This document shows, one piece after another, positions 1 through 5,222 of a DNA stretch of 6,590 nucleotides. The translations under genes were made by a program, and so were the position numbers. The number at the start of each line of letters is the position of its first letter. Position 1 is the stretch's first letter. The notes under the pieces are model-generated. The model searched no databases and was not told the origin of the DNA. It saw nothing but the letters and a program-made list of their open reading frames with translations. This DNA is from Candidatus Microgenomatus auricola (GTDB lineage Bacteria; Patescibacteriota; Patescibacteriia; UBA9570; XYC2-FULL-38-9), in contig SBBP01000120.1 of the NCBI GenBank assembly GCA_005239655.1, positions 1 through 6,590 of the forward strand. The letters run 5' to 3'.

Positions 1-99
1 AACGTGGGGTGAATGGATTTCATAGGTACCCATCATACCCCTTCTTCTCTGTATGCTTTGCCTGACGAGCGGTAACCCTAATTGCTGCAATTGTAACAT

Positions 100-513
100 T
101 TGATCGTCAACTCAGCGTATATCACAGGACTTTACGGCAACGGGAGGCCAGAAAGCGGCTCTGAGCACATTTTTTCGAAATTTATGGAACTTGAAGCTCT
201 AAGAAAAAATGCTCCTGTTATGCATGGAGTAAGCGTCGGTCTAGGCATAGCACTTATGGCAACACTGCAGGAACACAACGATCGACAACATATTTTTGCT
301 GCGATCCGCCGCCTGGGGCTTTTATCAGGATATGTCGGCCGAGAGAGGGAGCTCGAGGAATTGGCGACACGCATTCTGATGCAACTTGAGCCTCACCCTA
401 CCAGGTACTCTATTGTGAACGCGCGATTGAATGACCTCAGGAATCCCGGTTTCTGCGCGGATCTTGCCCACAACGTGGTCGGGGAACTGTTCCAGCGAAA
501 GGGCCATGAATGA
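100..513 (+). pseudogene. 5'-truncated sn-glycerol-1-phosphate dehydrogenase (C-terminal domain only)
   Basis: The 137-residue reading frame matches the helical C-terminal domain of the glycerol-1-phosphate dehydrogenase branch (AraM/EgsA) of the iron/zinc alcohol dehydrogenase superfamily. That family reduces dihydroxyacetone phosphate to sn-glycerol-1-phosphate. Visible marks are the RPESGSEH motif at residues 16-23 and the HG pair at 41-42; H23 and H41 correspond to two of the three metal ligands. The third ligand (Asp) and the whole NAD(P)-binding N-terminal domain, roughly 200 residues, are missing. The frame can only open at TTG 100, because TAA lies in frame at 94-96, with further in-frame stops at 79-81, 73-75 and 10-12. 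The other two plus frames upstream are also interrupted (23-25 and 63-65) and show no recognisable dehydrogenase sequence. The short stretch just before the TAA (LLQL) could still fit the family, which suggests decay rather than an alternative start. It overlaps the next gene by 8 bases. A sequencing error or a real short protein are alternatives, but the fragment alone should not be catalytic. Confidence 0.6.
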
Positions 514-1186
514 GGAATCAAGGCAAGTGAGGAAAAAAGCTGTCATCTTCGACATGGATGGGGTCATCTCTGACACACAAGAGCTTCACGCTGAAGTTGA
601 AAGTGCGCTGCTCGCTGAACATGGAATAACTATGACGCCCGAGGAAATCACTCGGGAATACGCGGGGATCCCCGACCACACGATGTTTCGAGAGCTTTTC
701 GAGCGACACGCAGTGCACACTTGTTCGGTTGAGGACGCCGTACGAACCAAATGGGGACGTATGCACAGGGCAAAAAACAACCGCATTGTGCCTATCCCGT
801 ATGCGATCACTCTCATAAAGAATCTAAAACGCGAGGGCTTCAAACTTGCGATCGCATCTGCCTCCCCGAAAGTGTTCATCGAGGAAGTATTGCGGACACT
901 TCGCATATTCTCGAACTTTGATGTCGTTGTTTCTGCGTATGAAGTGCCGAAAGGGAAGCCTGCTCCCGATATATTCCTGTTTGCGGCAGCACAGCTTGGC
1001 GTCGCACCGCGAGAAGCCGTAGTTATAGAAGATGGCCGCAGCGGTATGGTAGGTGCGCGCGTTGCCGGGATGGCATGCATCGGCCTCATTCCCGGCGGCA
1101 CGGGTGATTTTCCGGCGACCATACTTGTGTCGTCATTATCAGAGATCCACGCTAGCATGATCCATGATTTGCCGATCCCGCGGTAA
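506..1186 (+). CDS. HAD-superfamily hydrolase, beta-phosphoglucomutase-like (subfamily IA)
   Basis: This is a cytoplasmic HAD phosphatase or phosphomutase of 226 residues, a normal length for the beta-phosphoglucomutase/phosphoglycolate phosphatase group. Motif I is FDMDGV with nucleophile D16 and acid/base D18. A helical cap follows at about residues 24-95. Motif II is the serine S118 in LAIASAS, motif III is KGKPAPD at 149-155, and motif IV is IED with E175 and D176. I chose ATG 506 over the more distant ATG 431: motif I then lies at the usual distance from the N-terminus, the extra 25 residues look unlike a HAD, and the segment 431-513 is already used in another frame by the dehydrogenase fragment. 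The overlap with that fragment (ATGAATGA) suggests translational coupling in an ancestral operon. A weak purine tract (cgaaaggg) precedes the start. The substrate cannot be told from sequence; a sugar phosphate or a polyol phosphate linked to glycerol-1-phosphate metabolism is possible. Confidence 0.85.
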   Translation: MNEESRQVRKKAVIFDMDGVISDTQELHAEVESALLAEHGITMTPEEITREYAGIPDHTMFRELFERHAVHTCSVEDAVRTKWGRMHRAKNNRIVPIPYAITLIKNLKREGFKLAIASASPKVFIEEVLRTLRIFSNFDVVVSAYEVPKGKPAPDIFLFAAAQLGVAPREAVVIEDGRSGMVGARVAGMACIGLIPGGTGDFPATILVSSLSEIHASMIHDLPIPR

Positions 1187-1536
1187 CACATGCGTTTTCG
1201 AAAGGAAAACATCCGTGAGACGGTAAAACGCGCGCAGAATACTATCCGTACACACCGACTTTGATACTGAGCTGTTTAAGAAAGAATTCGCCAAAGAAAA
1301 ATTTTGAAACATCCCGCGCCGCTAGAACCTACTTCGAGCGCTCCGCGCCCTAGCGCCGCCGCTTCCTCCATTCAATTTTTTTTCGCGTGCGGGGGGGGGA
1401 ATTCCAAATCTGAAAATTATCACAAAATTAAATCTTTCATCCAAAAATCGGAACGAACCCCTTGGTTCGTAACAAATCCGACCGCTTTTCTTTTTCCACC
1501 CTCTTCATTTTCACCGCGAAGCGGCGAGGGATTTTG
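1187..1536. other. non-coding intergenic region, A/T-rich with GC-rich inverted repeats and homopolymers
   Basis: I see no convincing gene in this 350-base stretch; the short plus-strand frame from 1304 has no family-like features. It contains small inverted repeats: gttttc/gaaaac at 1194-1199 and 1205-1210, just after the HAD stop; cgctag/ctagcg at 1320-1325 and 1350-1355, enclosing the palindrome gagcgctc at 1336-1343; and ccctc/gaggg at 1499-1503 and 1526-1530, enclosing a small GC hairpin. Runs of eight T (1376-1383) and nine G (1391-1399) lie between. The GC-rich repeat followed about 20 bases later by the T run could end plus-strand transcription from the HAD gene, but the spacing is poor for an intrinsic terminator. 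Confidence 0.5.
1443..1470 (-). terminator. possible intrinsic terminator downstream of tRNA-Ser
   Basis: A perfect 7-bp stem (acgaacc at 1453-1459 with ggttcgt at 1464-1470) and a 4-base loop is followed on the minus strand by a run of five T (plus-strand A at 1443-1447) after a gap of about five bases. It lies 66 bases beyond the 3' end of the minus-strand tRNA-Ser, so it could end that transcript. The gap before the T run makes it imperfect. Confidence 0.35.
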
Positions 1537-1623
1537 CGGAGAGGGTGAGATTCGAACTCACGGTACTGTTGCCAGCACAACGCTTTTCGAGAGCGTCCTA
1601 TTCAACCACTCTAGCACCTCTCC
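1537..1623 (-). tRNA. tRNA-Ser (anticodon CGA)
   Basis: A complete class II tRNA reads on the minus strand. The acceptor stem GGAGAGG/CCTCTCC is perfect (plus-strand 1617-1623 and 1538-1544). The D arm has CTA/TAG with the GG pair in its loop. The anticodon stem ACGCT/AGCGT encloses the loop CTCGAAA, placing anticodon CGA at 1587-1589, which decodes UCG serine codons. The long variable arm is GTGCTG-GCAA-CAGTAC with one G-U pair, as expected for tRNA-Ser. The T arm is GTGAG-TTCGAAT-CTCAC. The discriminator is G at 1537. The next bases are CAAAA, so the 3' CCA is not encoded and must be added enzymatically. No intron is present. The immediate upstream (higher-coordinate) DNA is unusual; see the repeats at 1632-1743. 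Confidence 0.95.
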
Positions 1624-1631
1624 AAATTTCT

Positions 1632-1723
1632 CGGCAAAGCCTCGATCAAAAAACGGTGGCTCGAGTGTTTGCCGGGGCGCGTGTTTCGCGCCCGTTGACT
1701 GCTTCCAAATGGTCGCAGTCAAC
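1632..1723. repeat. three contiguous inverted repeats (hairpin block)
   Basis: Three inverted repeats abut with no spacer. Hairpin 1 (1632-1674) has outer arms cggcaaa/tttgccg at 1632-1638 and 1668-1674, a 2x2 internal loop, then ctcga/tcgag at 1641-1645 and 1661-1665, closing a 15-base loop. Hairpin 2 (1675-1693) is gggcgcg/cgcgccc around tgttt. Hairpin 3 (1694-1723) is gttgactgc/gcagtcaac around a 12-base loop. All the listed arms pair perfectly. Because inverted repeats fold on both strands, the active strand cannot be read directly; if transcribed with the tRNA it would be the minus strand. On that strand six T follow within hairpin 1 (plus A at 1648-1653), but without a good stem immediately before them. 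The function is unknown. Confidence 0.7.
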
Positions 1724-1743
1724 CCACTCTAGCACCTCTCCAA
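1719..1743 (-). repeat. second copy of the tRNA-Ser 5' end (tRNA fragment)
   Basis: Bases 1724-1743 are identical over 20 positions to 1606-1625, the acceptor 5' strand and D arm of the tRNA-Ser gene plus two leading bases. The match continues to 1719 against 1602 if one extra C is allowed. The orientation is the same as the intact tRNA, about 118 bases upstream on the minus strand. The copy lacks a serine-type anticodon arm, a T arm and the 3' acceptor strand; the sequence that follows on the minus strand is the hairpin block. It is therefore a remnant or duplicated segment and not a functional cloverleaf. Confidence 0.75.
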
Positions 1744-1744
1744 G

Positions 1745-1770
1745 TAGAGCTCCATTACACTATCGGAGGC
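1745..1770 (-). other. possible tRNA 5'-half remnant
   Basis: On the minus strand this segment begins with GCCTCCG followed by a D-arm-like stretch (TAGTGTAATGG), a pattern common at the 5' end of bacterial tRNAs such as some tRNA-Arg genes. No matching CGGAGGC acceptor strand, anticodon arm or TTCGA loop follows; instead the sequence runs straight into the partial tRNA-Ser copy. The call rests only on resemblance to remembered tRNA patterns and could be chance. Confidence 0.25.
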
Positions 1771-1806
1771 AGCAAATTTTTGCAAGCCGACGAGGCCCAA
1801 AACACA

Positions 1807-1836
1807 TAGACAATGCGGTCGTTTGCTTGATACACT
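1807..1836 (+). promoter_or_regulatory. candidate sigma70-type promoter for the lipid-linked sugar operon
   Basis: TAGACA at 1807-1812 (five of six to the -35 consensus) and TACACT at 1831-1836 (four of six to the -10 consensus) are separated by 18 bases. Transcription would start near 1843, giving a leader of about 12 bases before ATG 1855. No Shine-Dalgarno sequence is seen in that leader. This is the only gene-free stretch upstream of the five-gene operon, so a promoter is expected somewhere here, but this exact site is tentative. Confidence 0.35.
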
Positions 1837-1854
1837 ACGCTAAAGTACAACACC

Positions 1855-3516
1855 ATGCATCGCCAACTCTCGCTGCCCCTGAATCTGCGCGCACTCGTGA
1901 TGCGCTGGATGAAACACTGGCCGCTCATCATTGCACTGATCACACTCTGGACCGTACTGGGATACTATACTGTTGCAATTGTCGAACACAACGGGCTCTT
2001 CATCTACACTATCGACGATGTCTACATTCACTTGGCCATTGCAAAACAGTTGGTCACCGTCGGTCATTGGTCAACCAACGCCTTCCAAGATTTTGCCGGA
2101 GCATCCTCCTCTGTGCTCTACCCTCCACTCCTCGCCGGATTCTTCGCCGTTTTTGGAAACCATGCCATCATTCCCTTCGTGCTGAATACTGTCTTGGCGA
2201 CCGCGCTCCTCATCACGGTTTACGTCTGCCTCAACGCCTACCGCATACACCCTGTCCTGATGCTGATTGCGCTCGTGGCCACCCTCTACTTTGGAACAAT
2301 CCCCAGTCTGGTGTTCGGAGGGATGGAACATATACTCCACATGCTCTGTACGATACCACTCTTCTACTTTGCAGGAAAAGTTGCACGGAGTGCGCTACGT
2401 GAGGAAAAATGTTCAACGCTGTTTCACACATACGAACACCGGATGGTCATCCTGCTTGCATTGCTCGCCACAGCAGCGCGGTATGAAAGTCTGTTTTTTA
2501 TTGCTCCGATCTGTGTCTTCTTTTTCTTTACACATCGGCGCCGCCTTGCGGTTATGACCGCGATCGCGAGTGCCGTTCCTGTGTTCGCCTACGCGGCGAT
2601 GTCCCTGGCGCACGGCGGGTATGCCCTTCCGAGTACATTAGTGCTGAAAGGCACTGCGCCAAACACACTAGAGATGGCCATCGACTATTTATTGCACAAT
2701 CTGTCTTTAGCGCAGTTCATGGCCTCCCTCATATTGTTAATCCTTATGAGCCTCTTGTACATGCAACACAGAGAACACCGCATTCGTAAGGATAGTCAAG
2801 TGATGAGCGCTGCGTTTTTAACAACACTGCTCCTCCATACACAATTTGCAAATATCGATTGGGTGTTCAGGCATCGGACACACTTGATTGTCTTGGGCCT
2901 CTTTGTGATAACGGTCAACATCCGCGCGATCCATGCTACGCTGCAATCGATTCGACTCAACGCACGTCATCTCGCTGTGGCTGGTATAATGACCGTTGCT
3001 ATTGTGACCACGCTGGGCCCACTAGCCGTCCGTGGGAACACGGCTCTCACACAAATCGTGAACTCATCAGCAAACATTTACGAACAGCACTATCAAATCG
3101 CTCGCTTCCTACAACAGTATTACGAAGGCGAAGGTGTTGCGCTCCTCGATGTCGGCACCACAAGCTATTTTTCCAACACCGACGTGGTTGACCTGTGGGG
3201 ACTTGCGACGATTGAGGTTGCCCGCGCGATTACAGCAGAACATTACACAGCACAAACCGTTGACACCATTGCAAAAGAGCGCAATGCTCATATTGCTGTG
3301 ATGTATAGTTCAACCGCTGCAACCGTACCTGCCCATTGGATCCCGGTCGGGTCTTGGAAAATTGCAAACCGCGTTAGCGCTGCTCGTGATACGGTGACGT
3401 TCTACGCACTCAACGCCGCACATGCTGAAAAACTCGCACAAAACCTGCGGAATTTCTCGTCGCAGCTACCTGCAGGGGTCAGCGAATCTGGACCATATCT
3501 GAATGGTACGTTATAA
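1855..3516 (+). CDS. GT-C fold membrane glycosyltransferase, AftB-like
   Basis: This polytopic membrane protein of 553 residues likely transfers a sugar from a polyprenyl-phosphate donor to an acceptor outside the membrane. The first hydrophobic helix (about 23-42) is followed by the GT-C aspartate pair D54-D55 in an extracytoplasmic loop (YTIDDVYIHLA). Then come about ten more hydrophobic segments to around residue 392, and a soluble C-terminal domain of about 160 residues. Other family-like marks are GGMEH at 155-159, RYES at 209-212, LPSTLVLKG at 259-267, and DVGTTSYFS...VVDLWGLAT at 432-452. The last resembles the C-terminal signature of mycobacterial terminal arabinofuranosyltransferases (AftB) and relatives. 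ATG 1855 gives a basic, short N-terminus; ATG 1900 (residue 16) is a possible alternative, and neither has a Shine-Dalgarno sequence. Eleven bases separate the stop from the phosphoribosyltransferase gene, which supplies the expected donor type. The exact sugar and acceptor are unknown; GT-C membership is fairly secure, the AftB-like specificity is an inference. Confidence 0.8.
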   Translation: MHRQLSLPLNLRALVMRWMKHWPLIIALITLWTVLGYYTVAIVEHNGLFIYTIDDVYIHLAIAKQLVTVGHWSTNAFQDFAGASSSVLYPPLLAGFFAVFGNHAIIPFVLNTVLATALLITVYVCLNAYRIHPVLMLIALVATLYFGTIPSLVFGGMEHILHMLCTIPLFYFAGKVARSALREEKCSTLFHTYEHRMVILLALLATAARYESLFFIAPICVFFFFTHRRRLAVMTAIASAVPVFAYAAMSLAHGGYALPSTLVLKGTAPNTLEMAIDYLLHNLSLAQFMASLILLILMSLLYMQHREHRIRKDSQVMSAAFLTTLLLHTQFANIDWVFRHRTHLIVLGLFVITVNIRAIHATLQSIRLNARHLAVAGIMTVAIVTTLGPLAVRGNTALTQIVNSSANIYEQHYQIARFLQQYYEGEGVALLDVGTTSYFSNTDVVDLWGLATIEVARAITAEHYTAQTVDTIAKERNAHIAVMYSSTAATVPAHWIPVGSWKIANRVSAARDTVTFYALNAAHAEKLAQNLRNFSSQLPAGVSESGPYLNGTL

Positions 3517-3527
3517 CAGAGACGACG

Positions 3528-4415
3528 ATGACACAGATAACACCAATTCCAACCATACTGAGCGCTGTGCTCAAAGAAGTGCGCCCACGACAGTGGATGA
3601 AAAACCTCCTCGTTTTCGCACCGCTGTTTTTTGCACAAATGGTATCGGATGTCGCGCGCTTCTCGACAACCGCCCAGCTCTTCGTCGTGTTCTGCCTGTG
3701 CGCAAGCAGTGTGTACATTTTTAATGATGTGATCGACAAGACAGAAGATCAAAAGCATCCGCTCAAAAAACATCGCCCCATTGCCTCTGGACAACTCTCC
3801 ATCGCGCATGCCGTGGTGCTGTGCGTTGTGTTTCTGACGATCGCAGCACTATTGAGTGCGGCATTTCCACTCAAAACACAGTTGACTGTAGTCGCCTACA
3901 TTTTCCTCAACGTTCTCTACTCCCTCTGGTTGAAGCGCATCGCAATCGTGGAAATATTCACCATCACGGCAATGTATATTTTTCGCATCATCGCCGGCGG
4001 CACCGCAATAGCGGTAAGTATTTCCTCCTGGATCATCCTCGTCACCTTTTTTCTGTCTCTCTTTTTAATTGTCGGAAAGCGACGAGTCGAAATCGAGCGA
4101 AATGCGCACAACGGAACGACAAACGGAGACACACGCATGGTCCTTGCGCAATACTCTCCAGCATTTCTGAACGAACTGCTCGCCATCGCTATTGCTGGTG
4201 CAAGCATTGCCTACGGACTGTACACGGTTGAAACCGGCATCCCTTATCTCTTGTATACGTCGGCATTTGTCATGTTCGGACTGTTCCGTTACTTGTATGC
4301 CATCCACCACAAGACTGCGGTCGAAGCGCCGGAGATGATGGTGACCCATGACCCATGGATCGCCGGGACCGTGCTCGCATGGGTGATATCCATCTGCATC
4401 ATTTTCTATGCCTGA
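3528..4415 (+). CDS. polyprenyl (decaprenyl)-phosphate phosphoribosyltransferase, UbiA family
   Basis: This 295-residue integral membrane enzyme belongs to the UbiA superfamily, in the branch that uses PRPP and polyprenyl phosphate to make polyprenyl-phosphoryl-5-phosphoribose, the first committed step of decaprenyl-phosphoryl-arabinose synthesis in mycobacteria (Rv3806c). The first signature is clear: RPRQWMKN at 19-26, then NDVID at 66-70, D74, and HPLKKHRPIASG at 77-88, matching the NDxxDxxxDxxHPxKxxRPIASG pattern of this branch and not that of quinone prenyltransferases. The second region reads YSLWLK at 131-136, then E142 where relatives I recall carry an aspartate, FRIIAGG at 152-158, SSW at 166-168 and GKRRVE at 183-188, the last a typical phosphoribosyltransferase-branch motif. 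About eight or nine hydrophobic helices fit the fold. It overlaps the next gene by 8 bases, implying coupled translation with the HAD phosphatase. Confidence 0.9.
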   Translation: MTQITPIPTILSAVLKEVRPRQWMKNLLVFAPLFFAQMVSDVARFSTTAQLFVVFCLCASSVYIFNDVIDKTEDQKHPLKKHRPIASGQLSIAHAVVLCVVFLTIAALLSAAFPLKTQLTVVAYIFLNVLYSLWLKRIAIVEIFTITAMYIFRIIAGGTAIAVSISSWIILVTFFLSLFLIVGKRRVEIERNAHNGTTNGDTRMVLAQYSPAFLNELLAIAIAGASIAYGLYTVETGIPYLLYTSAFVMFGLFRYLYAIHHKTAVEAPEMMVTHDPWIAGTVLAWVISICIIFYA

Positions 4416-4875
4416 AATTCCATTCGTGAATATTCCAGAGATACGCAACAGCGTCTGCATTCTTGATGTCGATGGAACACTGGTTGCAGACAACACCGAA
4501 ACCGTGAACCCGGAAGTCAAAGAGCGTGTGCGTACACTTGCCGCGCACAACGACGTCTGGCTTGCAACGAACTCACGCAACACACGGCGAAACGAGGCAA
4601 TCGCACGACAGTTACAGTTGCCGCTGCTCACCTCAAGCTTCCGCAAGCCGAGCACACGTCTCTTCGACGAACTGCCTGAACATTGCGTTGGGAAACCGTA
4701 CGTCGTGATTGGTGATCGCGTGCTCACCGACGGCCTGCTCGCAAAACGCGGCAGAGCACAGTTCATCAAAACACAGCGTGTCACTGGGAAAGATCGCTTG
4801 TTCATGCGTTGCATCTTCTGGTTCGACGATGTTATCTATACACTGACCAAGCCACTATGGGATACGTCTACTTGA
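4408..4875 (+). CDS. small HAD phosphatase, candidate polyprenyl-phosphoryl-phosphoribose phosphatase
   Basis: The product is a 155-residue soluble HAD-superfamily phosphatase with almost no cap, like subfamily III (YqeG/GEP4-type) enzymes. Motif I is LDVDGTLV with nucleophile D20 and D22. Motif II is LATNS, with T54 in the Thr/Ser position. Motif III is K80 in RKPS. Motif IV is IGDRVLTD with D103 and D108. The C-terminal part (about 128-150) is basic and aromatic and might touch the membrane. It begins inside the end of the UbiA-family gene (ATGCCTGA overlap) and its last 19 bases overlap the SMR gene. In mycobacteria the 5'-phosphate of decaprenyl-phosphoryl-5-phosphoribose is thought to be removed by a PAP2-type protein encoded beside the UbiA gene; here a HAD enzyme occupies that position. 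That role is inferred from position only; the HAD assignment is secure. Confidence 0.85.
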   Translation: MPEIPFVNIPEIRNSVCILDVDGTLVADNTETVNPEVKERVRTLAAHNDVWLATNSRNTRRNEAIARQLQLPLLTSSFRKPSTRLFDELPEHCVGKPYVVIGDRVLTDGLLAKRGRAQFIKTQRVTGKDRLFMRCIFWFDDVIYTLTKPLWDTST

Positions 4876-5222
4876 TTGTTGCCCTCGTCGTAAATGCGCT
4901 CGCGAACGTCATCTTAAAGATGCATGCGCAGCAGACAAAAGATGTTGCGAGCGCCAACATGATCGCCTGGATGCAAAACCACTGGCTATTGTTCATCGCG
5001 ATTGCTCTCTTTGCCGGAAACGTGTTCGCGTACAACAACGCACTCAGTCGATTGCCTCTCTCACTCGCCTACCCCATCATGGTCGGCGGAGGGCTCCTGG
5101 TCATCACACTCATTTCGCTGATGTACTTCAAAGAACCCATCCAGTTGAAAGAGTATGCCGGTATGGTGTTGATTCTGATCGGCATCGTCCTCATCTCTCA
5201 ACGGACAGCAACAACTGCATGA
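4857..5222 (+). CDS. SMR-fold four-helix membrane protein, candidate lipid-linked sugar flippase (ArnE/ArnF-like)
   Basis: This 121-residue protein has four hydrophobic segments (about 3-20, 43-60, 69-90 and 98-114), the size and layout of small multidrug resistance proteins. Family marks include LANVILKMHA at 15-24, LPLSLAYPIMVGGG at 66-79 and FKEP at 91-94. Aligned on the lysine after helix 1, the conserved proton- and drug-binding glutamate of EmrE (E14) is replaced by N13, so drug/proton antiport is unlikely. Loss of that glutamate, and placement next to polyprenyl-phosphate sugar genes, recalls ArnE/ArnF, which flip undecaprenyl-phosphate-aminoarabinose. I chose ATG 4857 because it starts directly before helix 1; the 16 extra codons from ATG 4809 are polar, cysteine-containing and overlap the HAD coding region more deeply. 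The stop overlaps the SDR start as ATGA. The flippase role is an inference. Confidence 0.8.
   Translation: MGYVYLIVALVVNALANVILKMHAQQTKDVASANMIAWMQNHWLLFIAIALFAGNVFAYNNALSRLPLSLAYPIMVGGGLLVITLISLMYFKEPIQLKEYAGMVLILIGIVLISQRTATTA

Noticed and set aside
1194..1210. Hairpin gttttc/gaaaac after the HAD stop as a terminator
   Set aside because: The stem is A/T-rich and no T run follows it.
586..1212. 208-codon open frame on the minus strand
   Set aside because: It is antisense to the HAD gene, which has all catalytic motifs in the right order; the minus translation is Ser/Arg-rich and resembles no family.
1694..1723. Anticodon-arm reading of the 9-bp hairpin (tRNA-Gly TCC on plus or tRNA-Pro TGG on minus)
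   Set aside because: The loop is 12 bases, not 7, and no acceptor stem or T arm with TTCGA is positioned around it on either strand.
1632..1723. CRISPR array or integron attC site
   Set aside because: The three inverted repeats differ from one another, there are no regular spacers, and the attC core patterns are not matched.
1304..1732. 142-codon plus-strand frame
   Set aside because: It runs through the antisense of the tRNA-Ser gene and low-complexity DNA; no start signal or conserved motif.
1545..2402. 285-codon plus-strand frame spanning the tRNA and the start of the GT-C gene
   Set aside because: It crosses the tRNA-Ser gene and the repeat block and then reads the GT-C gene out of frame, giving a His/Arg/Cys-rich protein without hydrophobic segments.
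4065..4814. 249-codon minus-strand frame
   Set aside because: It lies antisense to the UbiA-family gene and the HAD gene, both well supported; the translation has no recognisable domain.
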